Under the pieces are notes generated by a model, which ran no database searches, was not told the DNA's origin, and was given only the letters and a program-made list of their open reading frames with translations. Shown piece by piece: positions 45,784 to 54,653 of a stretch of 64,000 nt of DNA. Numbering within the stretch: position 1 is the first letter of the stretch; each line of letters opens with the position of its first letter. Origin of the DNA: Symsagittifera roscoffensis (Eukaryota; Xenacoelomorpha; Acoela; Convolutidae); assembly GCF_963678635.1 (NCBI RefSeq), contig NC_087064.1:72293465-72357464 (forward strand), in the 5' to 3' direction. The position numbers and the translations under genes are program-made.

Positions 45784-46597
45784 CTAAACACTCTCAGAAA
45801 AACTAAACAACCTTTTGGACAATTGAAAATGAATTGTTTTCGAAGTTTTAGGGAAAATTGTTGAAATATTGGGAGAATACAGACGTATTGTGTACTCATC
45901 GTCCAAAAATTTTGTCTCTGTTCTAGCTGTTAAGTAAGAGTTTGTTAGAACTGAGCCACTACTAGAGCAAAACCTAAGTGAATCAACTGTTTTTGGGGTT
46001 AAATCAATAAGTAAATGACTATACGGAACTGATATTGCATCTTGATACCACTCTTTCAATTGAGACCTAGACCTAATTGTGGATTTAATGTATTGATTTG
46101 TAAAACATCTCCCAAAGACTTGAACAAGACTATGTGTGTATTTTGTAATTCTACATCTCTTACCTATTTGCTTTGATGAAACAAATTGTGTTTGATGTAT
46201 ATTTTGTTCCGACCCATGTGCCTTCCAGCCGTGGCAACTTTTAAAAAACTGCTTGGAATTTGAAATTTTTTCACAAGAATCATCAAGTAAAAGCAGATAC
46301 TTAGTTTCGTTATTGGGAAGATTTTCGATTAAGTCAAAATCTCTTCCTTGGACAAATTTAATGTTTTTTTTGCATTTGACTATAAAGAGGTTGATAATGC
46401 TGATAAAATTAAGAAAATATATCGAATGCTGGTTGAAAAGTACCAATTTTTAACCAATTAAAAGCAAGTTGAGATTTCACAGATCCAGTTACACCAACTA
46501 AGAAAATAAAAATTCGTTTTTTAGTTGATATTAAGTTTTTCATCGCTTTGGAGGAAGTAGAATATAACCGACTGTACTTGATAAGATAGCTACCCAA
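45784..46597 (-). pseudogene. Polinton packaging ATPase (FtsK/HerA type)
   Basis: Frame 46597-46409 has the P-loop region FLVGVTGSVKSQL (a Walker A with Val in place of the usual Gly or Cys before Lys), and 46446-45784 carries Walker B, YLLLLDDSCE (about residue 50). Later motifs (GRHRGLN-like, now disturbed; YQDAISVPYSHLLIDLTPKT) match the C-terminal half. Such ATPases pump DNA into capsids. Two or more frameshifts break the middle (about 46230-46080). Confidence 0.75.
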
Positions 46598-46804
46598 ACT
46601 TTTGTTTCTTCACATGTTGTGGATAACATAATTCGAACGGTTGCACATACTAGCATCAAAAGTATAACAAAAAAATTGGCACAGAAAAACTAAAAGAGAT
46701 CTATTACATGTACGTCCAAACAATTTCCATGATTTTCGTTCATGATTTTCTTCATCAAAAACAAAATTTCCTGAACTTACAGGCTTGTCATATTGATCAA
46801 CCAT
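46560..46804 (-). pseudogene. Small Polinton membrane protein
   Basis: It starts MVDQYDKPVSSGNFVFDEEN, with a HERKSWKLFGRTCNRS motif and then a hydrophobic stretch (LLVFLCQFF) forming one membrane segment; after about residue 50 the frame shifts. It sits just upstream of the ATPase. Similar small proteins accompany the ATPase gene in other metazoan Polintons. Role unknown, perhaps in the virion membrane or in entry. Confidence 0.55.
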
Positions 46805-46879
46805 CTAAAATCTAGAAAGAAAAAAATAACAATGACATTTAATTAAAGTTTAAAAAAGGTAGTACTTCAAAGTTTTTTG
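46805..46879 (-). other. Short non-coding gap between Polinton genes
   Basis: AT-rich spacer separating the exonuclease-like gene from the membrane-protein gene. Confidence 0.4.
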
Positions 46880-47349
46880 ATTTATAATTTGTTTAAAAAA
46901 ATTCGAGTCCATGTTCCGTATGCAAAACCTTTTCTTTCTGCACATTGAAGAGTTTTTTCATATCAAAATGTGTAGCTGCTACACTTCCAATCACATTCTT
47001 CATCTTTAAGTACCAATAACTGAATTTTTGGGCAAGGGTAGTCATCCAAATTAATAATCTTTGTTTTCAAAAACTCTGACAGAATCTTACATTTTTCATA
47101 ACGTTTCGCAAAAAAGTCCTTTTCTGTTGCTACTAAATTTTCAATTATGTTTCAAGTTCAGTATATTTTTCGTGACCGCTGCTCCAACTGATTCCATGAA
47201 GATGTTTGTACACCAAGAAGACTGGGATGTTGGTTTGAATTTTTGGGAGGAAGAAAGGAATATCCTTCAGTTTGTCTTTTTTTATAATTTCCTAACTCTA
47301 TCACTATTTTGTTTTCAGTAAATTCAATATCCAAAAAAACCAGACTCAT
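46880..47349 (-). pseudogene. Exonuclease-like Polinton protein (frame-shifted)
   Basis: It begins MSLVFLDIEFTENK, with an Asp-x-Glu first motif as in DEDD-type 3'-5' exonucleases, followed by GYSFLPPK. After a frameshift near 47225 it continues as an HGI-S-type segment. The final part (to about 46880) has conserved Cys residues (DDYPCPKIQ, ECDWKCSS, QCAERKG) that could bind zinc. Only the first exonuclease motif is clear, so the enzymatic role is a guess. Confidence 0.45.
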
Positions 47350-47432
47350 TCTGTTAACTGTTTTCTCTGGAGTTTATTTATTAAAATGATTAAAAATTGA
47401 ACAATGCATAAACTGATGAAGCAAATATTTTA

Positions 47433-47767
47433 TCATATAAACAGCAAATTATTCAAGTGAAAGCATAAACTGGGGAGACTAGGTGCAAAATAACCATTTT
47501 CAGGTCCTTTTTTTGTAGTAGATTTCACAGATCCAGTAGAGTCATGTAGAATTTTGGAGTTTGCAAAAAAAAACAATCCATTCGGGAAATTCCATATCCA
47601 ATTTGTCCTGCAAAAGGAAATTTTTGGTCCATTTCTTTCAAACATATGTCCGGGTCCAAAACAATACAGGTACAAAGAAATAAGTTTATTCTGTTCGTAT
47701 TTGACAAAAAATCTTGCTTTTTAATCTCAGAAGTTGCTTGAAATTCATTCAATTTCCGTACGTTCAA
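47433..47767 (-). pseudogene. Unknown Polinton frame pair
   Basis: Two overlapping frames (47767-47525 and 47675-47433) appear to be halves of one protein joined by a frameshift around 47600-47650. The composition is protein-like (GPGHMFE, FPFAGQIGYGI, FPNGLFFFANSK). Not recognised. It could be a fragment of a capsid-type protein, but there is too little to say. Confidence 0.35.
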
Positions 47768-47824
47768 TTTCTACAGTGCATTCGTCAAAAAAGATCCAAA
47801 ATTTTTTGTATGTCTGTACTTATC

Positions 47825-48241
47825 CTAATAATGACGGAAGTATATCGAATAACTTATCATATTCTTCTCTTTGTAATTGTAAAGATTGATTTTTTTCCAT
47901 TGATTTTCATTTCTACGATATTCTATATGTTCTATTTTTTTGGTATCGGATCTGAATCCTCTGTGAATTTTTCTTCTACCATTATGCAGAGTCCACTCAA
48001 ATTTAGTTATTTGTGAGTCTACGTCAAAGTTCTGCAGGTTTGGTAATTTTTGTGATTCTATAATTGTTAGTGAAAATCTTTGGGACTTTTCATCTAGAAA
48101 AATATGAAAAAATACCAATTTATTGTGAAATTTAAGATTCAAAATCTTGAAAAACCAATATTCCAACTGATACTGGTCAACGCGAACACTAACTGAAAAA
48201 TGAGTTTGAAGATAAATAACTAAATTACAAACAAAAAACAT
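47825..48241 (-). pseudogene. Unknown Polinton ORF (139 residues)
   Basis: An open frame with conserved-looking middle part (NKLVFFHIFLDEKSQRFSL, FDVDSQITKFEW). The first 30 residues are hydrophobic and may be out of frame. Not recognised. It lies between other Polinton frames on the same strand. Confidence 0.4.
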
Positions 48242-48272
48242 AAGAACACAATTTATTGTACCTTACAGTTCT

Positions 48273-48731
48273 CTACAAACATAAAATCTCCCAAAATTTG
48301 AGACAGTTCTTGAATTCGTTCAAAGTATAGCTGACATAGACAACTTGTTTCATTGCTCCTTTCTCTTTTGCAGTGAAGAGGTGAATCTCAATGTAGGGAG
48401 GTTTCTTAACATTGTACATCTTGATCATGACACAAACTTGTCTTCTATTGTAAGTTGCTATGTCATACACTTTGTTGCAGTTTGTAAGCTCCTGCTCCAT
48501 AGTTGACTGCTTGTCAGAAGTGAGTTCCAATAAAGGAACGAGTCCAAGGTTTTCAGCAATGTGAATAAAGGTATTTCTAATTGCCGAGATTGCTTCTCCT
48601 TCTTTTTCACCAAGATAGACGAGCTGTCTTTTTTTCGATTTTTCCCAACTCATTTCTCTTGAAAAATTGAAAGCAGGGTTCGAAATAAGTTTTCCCCTCG
48701 TATGGTTTTTGGGACCAAGCAAATCTCCCAA
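48273..48731 (-). CDS. Unknown Polinton ORF (152 residues), possibly PC4-like at its end
   Basis: One of the few intact frames of the remnant. The second half reads as a beta-beta-beta-alpha segment (QVCVMIKMYN, YIEIHLFTAKEKG, VVYVSYTLNEFKNCL). This is faintly like the single-strand-DNA-binding C-terminus of transcription coactivator PC4; the match is weak. The first half is helical and basic. A single-stranded DNA-binding role would suit a replicating element but is speculation. Confidence 0.45.
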   Translation of the reverse strand: MGDLLGPKNHTRGKLISNPAFNFSREMSWEKSKKRQLVYLGEKEGEAISAIRNTFIHIAENLGLVPLLELTSDKQSTMEQELTNCNKVYDIATYNRRQVCVMIKMYNVKKPPYIEIHLFTAKEKGAMKQVVYVSYTLNEFKNCLKFWEILCL

Positions 48732-49737
48732 TTCTTATTTGATTATTTGAGAATTCATTATTATTGGGACTAGTGCCTTTGCTCGAGTACATTTTTCAAT
48801 AGAAGATCGGATGAAGACAAATGAGAGAATGATTTTGAGATTAAACAAAACATGGAAGTATTCAAAATGAGTCATTCATTTAACCATAAACGGAAATAGA
48901 ACTATAAATGGAATTTTTTAGTGAACTTTTCAAATATGGAATTGTGTAGGTGTTAGTGATCCTATATAAATCCACAGTTCTCAGCAAAAATTATGGCTGC
49001 AGCTATGTGTCAAGCTCTTTCCAGCTTTTATTCAGATTATAATGAATTTCGCTATTTATTTCCATTTCCAGTGACTTTTACGAAAAGTATATAGTAACTC
49101 ATAAGTTTTGTGTCTCTATCAACAATTCTTAATGTTCTTTGGAAAATTGTAAGATCCACATACTTCTGATTGGTTCGTCTTTCGATCAAGTCTTACAACG
49201 ATTGAGTAATTTTCATTTCACATATCAAATTTACACTGTACAAAACAGACTTTGTTCGAATGTTATTTCATCAATTGACAAAATTTTCAATCATTTTGAC
49301 CGCGCTTTTTATCAAAATATGAAATAGAAAGGAACAGAAAAAATGCGAAGTGTTGCAAAAAAACAACTGTTACTCAAAAGTTCAAAGGTCAATATTTATG
49401 TTCTAAACAGAAACTAGCTTCCATACAAACTATCCAATCAGTTTTTCTGAAAAGTGTTCGTAAAGTACAAAACTCAAAATATGAACCTGATTTGCTTAGA
49501 CAAATTGACTAATTTTTTGATGATTATGGATTTGTAAAAAATGATCATTTAAACTTTTCAATAAAAATTTTTTGATAATCCATCTATTTTCTCTCATATG
49601 CTTACAAAAAGTTCCCCGATGCAAAGGAATTTGCAAATATCTCTTCAAACTTGTAAGCAAGATGTAATGTTTCTTCTCACTTTCAAGAAGCTGCAAAAAT
49701 GTTTCATTTTTTTTAACACAGGAAAAAAAAAGACTTT
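48732..49737. other. AT-rich stretch without a recognised gene
   Basis: About 1 kb, strongly AT-rich, with only short frames (such as 49496-49696, minus). Probably further decayed Polinton sequence. Copy C begins abruptly at about 49738. Confidence 0.4.
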
Positions 49738-49746
49738 TCGCAACCT

Positions 49747-50225
49747 TCCTATGGAAGTAAAAAAGATATGGGCAAGAAGACGACTGATGCCATGGTTCAG
49801 AGCCAACATGACTGCATGGTTGTACGAGTATGCAAAAAAAAGCATATGTCGAAGCACGGAAGAGTGTACAGTATGTATCAGCTGGACATTGGGGCAGGAG
49901 CTTTCAAGCGAGCTTTCGTGACTCATCGAAATGCCGTGACCACCGCGGTGAAGAGAGTTTCCAGGACCAGTGAACGTAGTGAAAAGGAAAAAGAAGAGAT
50001 GTTGAAGGCAGATTAGGAGAGAAACGTGACGTTGTGTCTCCACAACAGCTTCTGCAGGAACAGAGAATCTAACGTGGATCCCACACCTTGTTGTAAACAG
50101 AGGGTAGAAGAGCAGAAGTGTTGGAGGACTGCTTCCAACAGCGTCAGAATAGCTAACGATGTGTTGCAAGACACAGAAACTGAAAGAGCAGAGTCAATGT
50201 CACAGGAGGAGAAGACGGAACATTG
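49747..50225 (+). pseudogene. Accessory ORF 10, copy C (C-terminal third)
   Basis: It matches the end of the copy B protein closely (MEVKKIWARRRLMPWFRANM and onwards). A frame change at about 49840 (an extra A in CAAAAAAAAGC) and a TAG at 50014-50016 break it. The closing part (RESNVDPTPCCKQRVEEQKC) and the stop at 50224 are the same as in B. Confidence 0.75.
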
Positions 50226-51059
50226 ACGAATGGCCGTAAAGACAAAACGCAAAAAGAAATGATATAAGAAGAATTTAGAAGTTTTAGAACTTCTAAACGA
50301 CGCAAAAAAGAAGAAATAAAGAAGTGAAGACAGAGAAGAAGTTAAAACTCAGAATTGTTTCATGTGTGTGACGAAAACACAAGTGAGAAACTAAGCAACC
50401 AAGTTGTAATTGAAAACAAAAACATTTAGTTGGGTTTTGAACATTAAAGAGTTTGTTGCATTTATAAATTTGCATTTTGATTTTAGTTAGTGGCTTTAGA
50501 GACACCTACTATTTATTTAGAAAGGCTTGAGTAAAGAGTATATTTAAATATTCCAGCCTGCATGACTGTTTCTAATCAACTAGGAGAATTGATCACTTTG
50601 TGGTGACATGAAAGGCTTGGGCATTCTCTTGAAGAGGGAGATTGTTTCATTGTTCTTTCTAACCACAGAGTTCCTTAATTTTAATCTTCAGGACAATAAC
50701 AACTAAAATTTCCGATGGGAAGAAGCGTAGTAGAATAATTTTAGCTTGTTGGTTGGCAGGACTGTCCTGCAAACTAACGCCCTTTAAAACCTAGGAGAAA
50801 AAATTTTTAAATCATGGCAATGAAGTTGGAGGTCAGAAAAAATGTCTTATCTTAAGTCATATCCTCAAAAAGCAGATTAGTGAATAAATTTAGAAGGCTA
50901 TAGCAATGTAGTATGATGCCATTTATATTCTGCAGTGAGTCGATATGACGCGGGTAAAAGTATTCTCGTGCATTTTGTAAATTCTGTTCGATGACACTGT
51001 ACCAATTTTACGAATATTGCGAGATTCAATGGGGACATTCACCGGGCTGTCCGGGAGTA
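50226..51059 (+). other. 3' non-coding region of copy C
   Basis: No gene. A purine-rich stretch (50285-50342) may contain the polypurine tract. It includes an inverted GCAGGACTGTCCTGC motif at about 50757-50771, also present in copy B at 54113-54127. Confidence 0.5.
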
Positions 51060-51671
51060 TGTGACATTCGACCAGAATGGACAAAAATGCAGTTTCGAGT
51101 TTTTAGCAGCGAACCTTCCGAATTGGCGGTTTTGAAGGATTAAGAGCGTTATTCAGACGATTAGACAAATCGTGAAGGCTGAAAGATTTGGAAATTCCTA
51201 AATTTTAAAAATTCGAAATGGTGACGTAATAATTCTGAGAAACCTCAAAAACGGCCATTTTGGAGAAAAACCAAAATAAAACACAACAACAATAGTTGCG
51301 ACAACGTTAACAACAAGAAAATTGAGAATCAGAATCGGAGAAAAGCAGAAGTAGCAGAGACCGCTCCGAGTTGCAACTAGTGTGCCGCTACAATAGTTGC
51401 AAGGCCGTTGCGAACAACGATGAAGGGTAGAAGACAGCCTTCCAGAAGGAAAATAAGGGTCTTATTTCCCCGGATTCAAGAATCCGGAGGGGTCTCGGGA
51501 CTGGAACTCATATCATTTTACACAAACTTTAAGTTCCCTTTTATGTACTGAATTGAATTTAATTAACATCTGAATTCATTTTACGAGGATGAGAAGCTAG
51601 GAGTTGGGGGAAAGGGTTGATCCGTCTTCGATGGAGATGATGATTTTTATCTACTGAACAAAAACAATAGT
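51060..51671 (+). repeat. LTR of copy C
   Basis: It starts TGTGACATTCGACCAG and ends AACAAAAACAATAGTAATATA, as at 23348-23913, and its reverse copy is at 53211-53836. It contains the conserved hairpin CCGGATTCAAGAATCCGG at about 51471. The ends are set from where similarity to 23348-23913 stops. Confidence 0.65.
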
Positions 51672-51877
51672 AATATAATAAGTAGTAGTAGCCCTGTTTT
51701 TAGGAGTGACCTCGTGGTCTGGGGATACTGAGACCCAGCCATGAGCTCACTATTTCTGCTTGTAATTAAGTTAATTTGAGCGTTCTGGTCGAATCCGGAG
51801 AACAGTAACGTTTTTGTCGAACCGATGTTGAAAAGATCACCAAAAGAACTGGCTTGGTAGAGACGGTGAAAAGCATT

Positions 51878-52089
51878 TAGAGCTCTGTTTAGACGTTGGC
51901 CAGTCGTCTGAGAACCTAGCTTTGTTTTCCGGGCGAATGTTACAACCTCATTTTTGTCCGACTTACTCAATCTTACGTACAATTTGGCTAACTGGTTGCT
52001 CACTCAGTGTATTCAAGCAGTGACCAGTCCCACTCACATGTGTTGCCATTCCTCAGCTGTAAGCAAGGCAAAGGCCCTTCTTCATCCAA
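51878..52089 (+). repeat. Direct repeat in palindrome loop, copy 1
   Basis: The sequence from TAGAGCTCTGTTTAGACGTTG to CTTCTTCATCCAA recurs at 52172-52399, where it has a 16-bp insertion (GTCGATATGTACTTCC region). Confidence 0.85.
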
Positions 52090-52171
52090 CATGCTGAAGG
52101 TGTTAGTTTGCCTCTCATCCTCGTAAAGTGAATTCAGATGTTAATTAAATTCATTACGTCTATTAAGCTGG

Positions 52172-52399
52172 TAGAGCTCTGTTTAGACGTTGGCCAGTCG
52201 TTTGAGAACCTAGCTTTGTTTTCCGTCGATATGTACTTCCGGGCGAATGTTACAATCTCATTTTTGTCCGACTTACTCAATCTTACGTACAATTTGGCTA
52301 ACTGGTTGCTCACTCAGTGTATTCAAGCAGTGACCAGTCCCACTCACATGTGCTTCCATTCCTCAGCTGTAAGCAAGGCTAAGGCCCTTCTTCATCCAA
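52172..52399 (+). repeat. Direct repeat in palindrome loop, copy 2
   Basis: Second copy of 51878-52089. The insertion CGTCGATATGTACTTCC is also present in reverse at about 52936-52955, so this version is the one shared with the right arm. Confidence 0.85.
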
Positions 52400-52780
52400 T
52401 TACATGGGGATTTCTCTCCGGACAATTTCGTGGGTGGTACGTCATTTCTCTTCCTTATTCTCAGATTCAACAGGTGGTGTTTTACGGCTAAATCGTGCTG
52501 ACTCCTGTCATCATCCAACTGTAGTACGACGTCTGTCGTCTTGTCCCATATCAAACCGGCGTTTGGGTGATAGCACCATGAAGTCTTCATGAGCTCCCAG
52601 ATCGTTATTCAGCTGGTTTACAAAGGACCGTCCTATGAACCGGACTCAAAGCTCGCCTGCCCTTTTAGTTCCGGAACCGAGGGTTCGACCACTCGTTCCC
52701 CTTGGATGACTCCCAGTTTCGGCTGTTCCACGGTCGTCTGGGACGGCGAAGATCTGGATTTGATCATAAATACATAAATT
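52363..52780 (-). pseudogene. Fragment D: piece of accessory ORF 9
   Basis: Minus-strand frame 52590-52363 reads MKTSWCYHPNAG, matching MRPSWCPSPNAD in copy B ORF 9 (56684-56181). The preceding bases to about 52780 match the region before it in broken frames. It lies in the palindrome loop in the same orientation as copy B and is a remnant of a fourth copy. Confidence 0.55.
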
Positions 52781-53210
52781 TCCACAGAATACATAATTAC
52801 ACAGAAATTTCCCTGGCAATTAGCAGGGGTAGCGCAATCAGATATATACGTTTTTCTTGAAAATAACTTATTTCACAGGATTCATCTGGACTTATCTCTA
52901 GTTTCTTAGCGATACCGGTCAATGTAACATTCGCCCGGAAGATACATATCAACGGAAAATAAAACTAAGTCCTAAGACGACTGGCTAACGTCTAAACAGA
53001 GCTTTACATGTTTTTAACCGTCTCTACCAAGCCAGTACTTTCGGTGGTCTTTCTAACATCGGGTCGACAAAAACGTTACTGCTTTCGGCTTCGGTCAAAA
53101 CACTCAAATTAACTAGATTACATGCAGAAATAGTGAGCTCATGGCTGGGTCTCAGTATCCCCAGACCACGAGGTCACTCTTAAAATCAGGGCTACTACTA
53201 TTTATTGAAT

Positions 53211-53836
53211 TATTATTGTTTTTGTTCAGTAGATAAAAATCATCATCTCCATCGAAGACGGATCAACCCTTTCCCCCAACTTCTAGCTTCTCATCTTAGT
53301 AGAATGAATTCAGATGTTAATTAAATTCAACTCAGGACATAATAGGGAAGCTAAAAATTTATATAAGTTAATAAAAGTTTCAGTCCCGAGACCCCTCCGG
53401 ATTCCTGAATCCGGGGAAGTAAGGCTTTTATTCTCCTTCCGGAAGGCTGGTTTTCCACCCTTCACCGTTGTTCGCAACGGCCTTGCAACTATTGTAGCGA
53501 CACAATAGTTGCAACTCGGAGCGGTCTATGCTACTTCTGCAATTCGTTGTTGTTTTTTTAACCACAATCTTCGTTGTTTTCGCTATCGCAACTAATGTTG
53601 TTGTGTTTTTCTTCCAGTTTTCTGCCAAGATGGCCATTTCTGACGTTTCTCAGAAATATGACGTCATACTTCGAAATTTTAAAAATTTAAAACACCGGAA
53701 TATTCTAGTCTTCACCGTTTGGTCAATCGTTCCAATAACGCTCTCATTCCTTCAAAATCGCCAATTCGGAAGGTTCGCTGTTAAAAACTCCAAAGTGCCG
53801 AATCTGCATTTTTGTCAATTCTGGTCGAATGTCACA
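53211..53836 (-). repeat. LTR of copy B
   Basis: Reverse complement of the LTR at 51060-51671, at the 3' end of copy B, with the conserved hairpin (here CCGGATTCCTGAATCCGG) at about 53397. The inner boundary is approximate. Confidence 0.65.
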
Positions 53837-54653
53837 TACTCCCCGGACAGTCCGGTCAATGTCCTCATTGAATCTCGCAATGTTCGTGAAACAGGTACAG
53901 TGTCGTCGAACAGAATTTACAAAATGCACGACATTACTTTTATCCACGTCACATCGACTCACTGCAGAATATAAATGGCATCATACTACATCACTATAGC
54001 CTTCAAATTCTTTCATTAATCTGCACATTGATAAAAACATCTTTTCCGACTTCCAATGTCAATGTCCTGATTAAAAACTTTTTCACCTAGATTTAAAAGG
54101 TGTTGGCTTGCAGGACAGTCCTGCCAACCAACAAGCTAAAATTATCCTACTATGCTTCTTCCCTTCGGAAATCTTGCTTGTTATTGTCCTGAATATTAAA
54201 ACTAAGAAACTCAGTGGTTAGAAAGAACAATGAAACAATCTCCTTCTTCGAGAGATTACCCAAGCCTTTCATGTCACCACAAAGTGATCAGTTCTCCTAG
54301 CTGATTAAAAACAGTCATGCAGGCTGGAATATTTAAATATACTCTTTACTCAAGCCTTTCTAAATAAATAGTAAGTAAGTATCTCTAAAGCCACTTAACT
54401 AAAACCAAAATGCAAATTTATAAATGCAACAAATTCTTCAATGTTCAAAGCTCAACTAAATGTTCCAGTTTTCAATTACAACTTGGTTGCTTGGTTTCTC
54501 ACTTGAGTTTTTTCACACACATAAAACAATTCTGAGTTTTAACTTTTTCTTCATCACTCCTTTGTTTTCTTCTTTTTTCGTCGTTTAGAAGTTCTAAAAC
54601 TTCTAAATTCTTCTAATTTCGTCTCTTTTTGCATCTCGTTTTTCGGCCATTCG
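53837..54653 (-). other. 3' non-coding region of copy B
   Basis: No gene. Inverted counterpart of 50226-51059. Confidence 0.5.

Larger units (their letters stand above)
43472..48731 (-). mobile_element. Polinton/Maverick remnant
   Basis: On the minus strand in order: two unknown ORFs, a further broken frame, an exonuclease-like protein, a small membrane protein, a packaging ATPase, an unknown ORF, a retroviral-type integrase and a conserved Polinton protein. This gene set and the individual sequences are those of metazoan Polintons (virus-like DNA transposons). Protein-primed DNA polymerase B, major capsid protein and terminal inverted repeats were not found, and most frames are broken, so it is an incomplete fossil. 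It lies between copy A and copy C of the gypsy-type element. Confidence 0.8.
49738..51935 (+). mobile_element. Giant gypsy-type element, copy C (3' end only)
   Basis: It contains the last ~160 codons of accessory ORF 10 (49747-50225), about 830 bp of 3' non-coding sequence, the LTR at 51060-51671 and a further ~260 bp. The whole is homologous, in reverse, to 52930-55130 of copy B. The start is sharp, with no element sequence to its left, so it is a truncated copy or the product of a rearrangement. Confidence 0.75.
49747..51935 (+). repeat. Left arm of 5.4-kb inverted repeat
   Basis: Reverse-complementary to about 52930-55130 at high but imperfect similarity (roughly one difference per ten bases by eye). 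It covers the end of ORF 10, the 3' region, the LTR and about 260 bp beyond. The spacer is about 1 kb. Confidence 0.85.

Noticed and set aside
51647-52003. 118-codon minus-strand frame beyond the LTR of copy C
   Set aside because: The frame is partly kept in the right arm but interrupted by a stop there, has no recognised domain and starts inside a direct repeat. Not enough to call a gene.
53528-53974. 148-codon plus-strand frame over the copy B LTR
   Set aside because: It lies in the LTR and 3' region on the strand opposite to the element, and the LTR at 51060 does not keep it.
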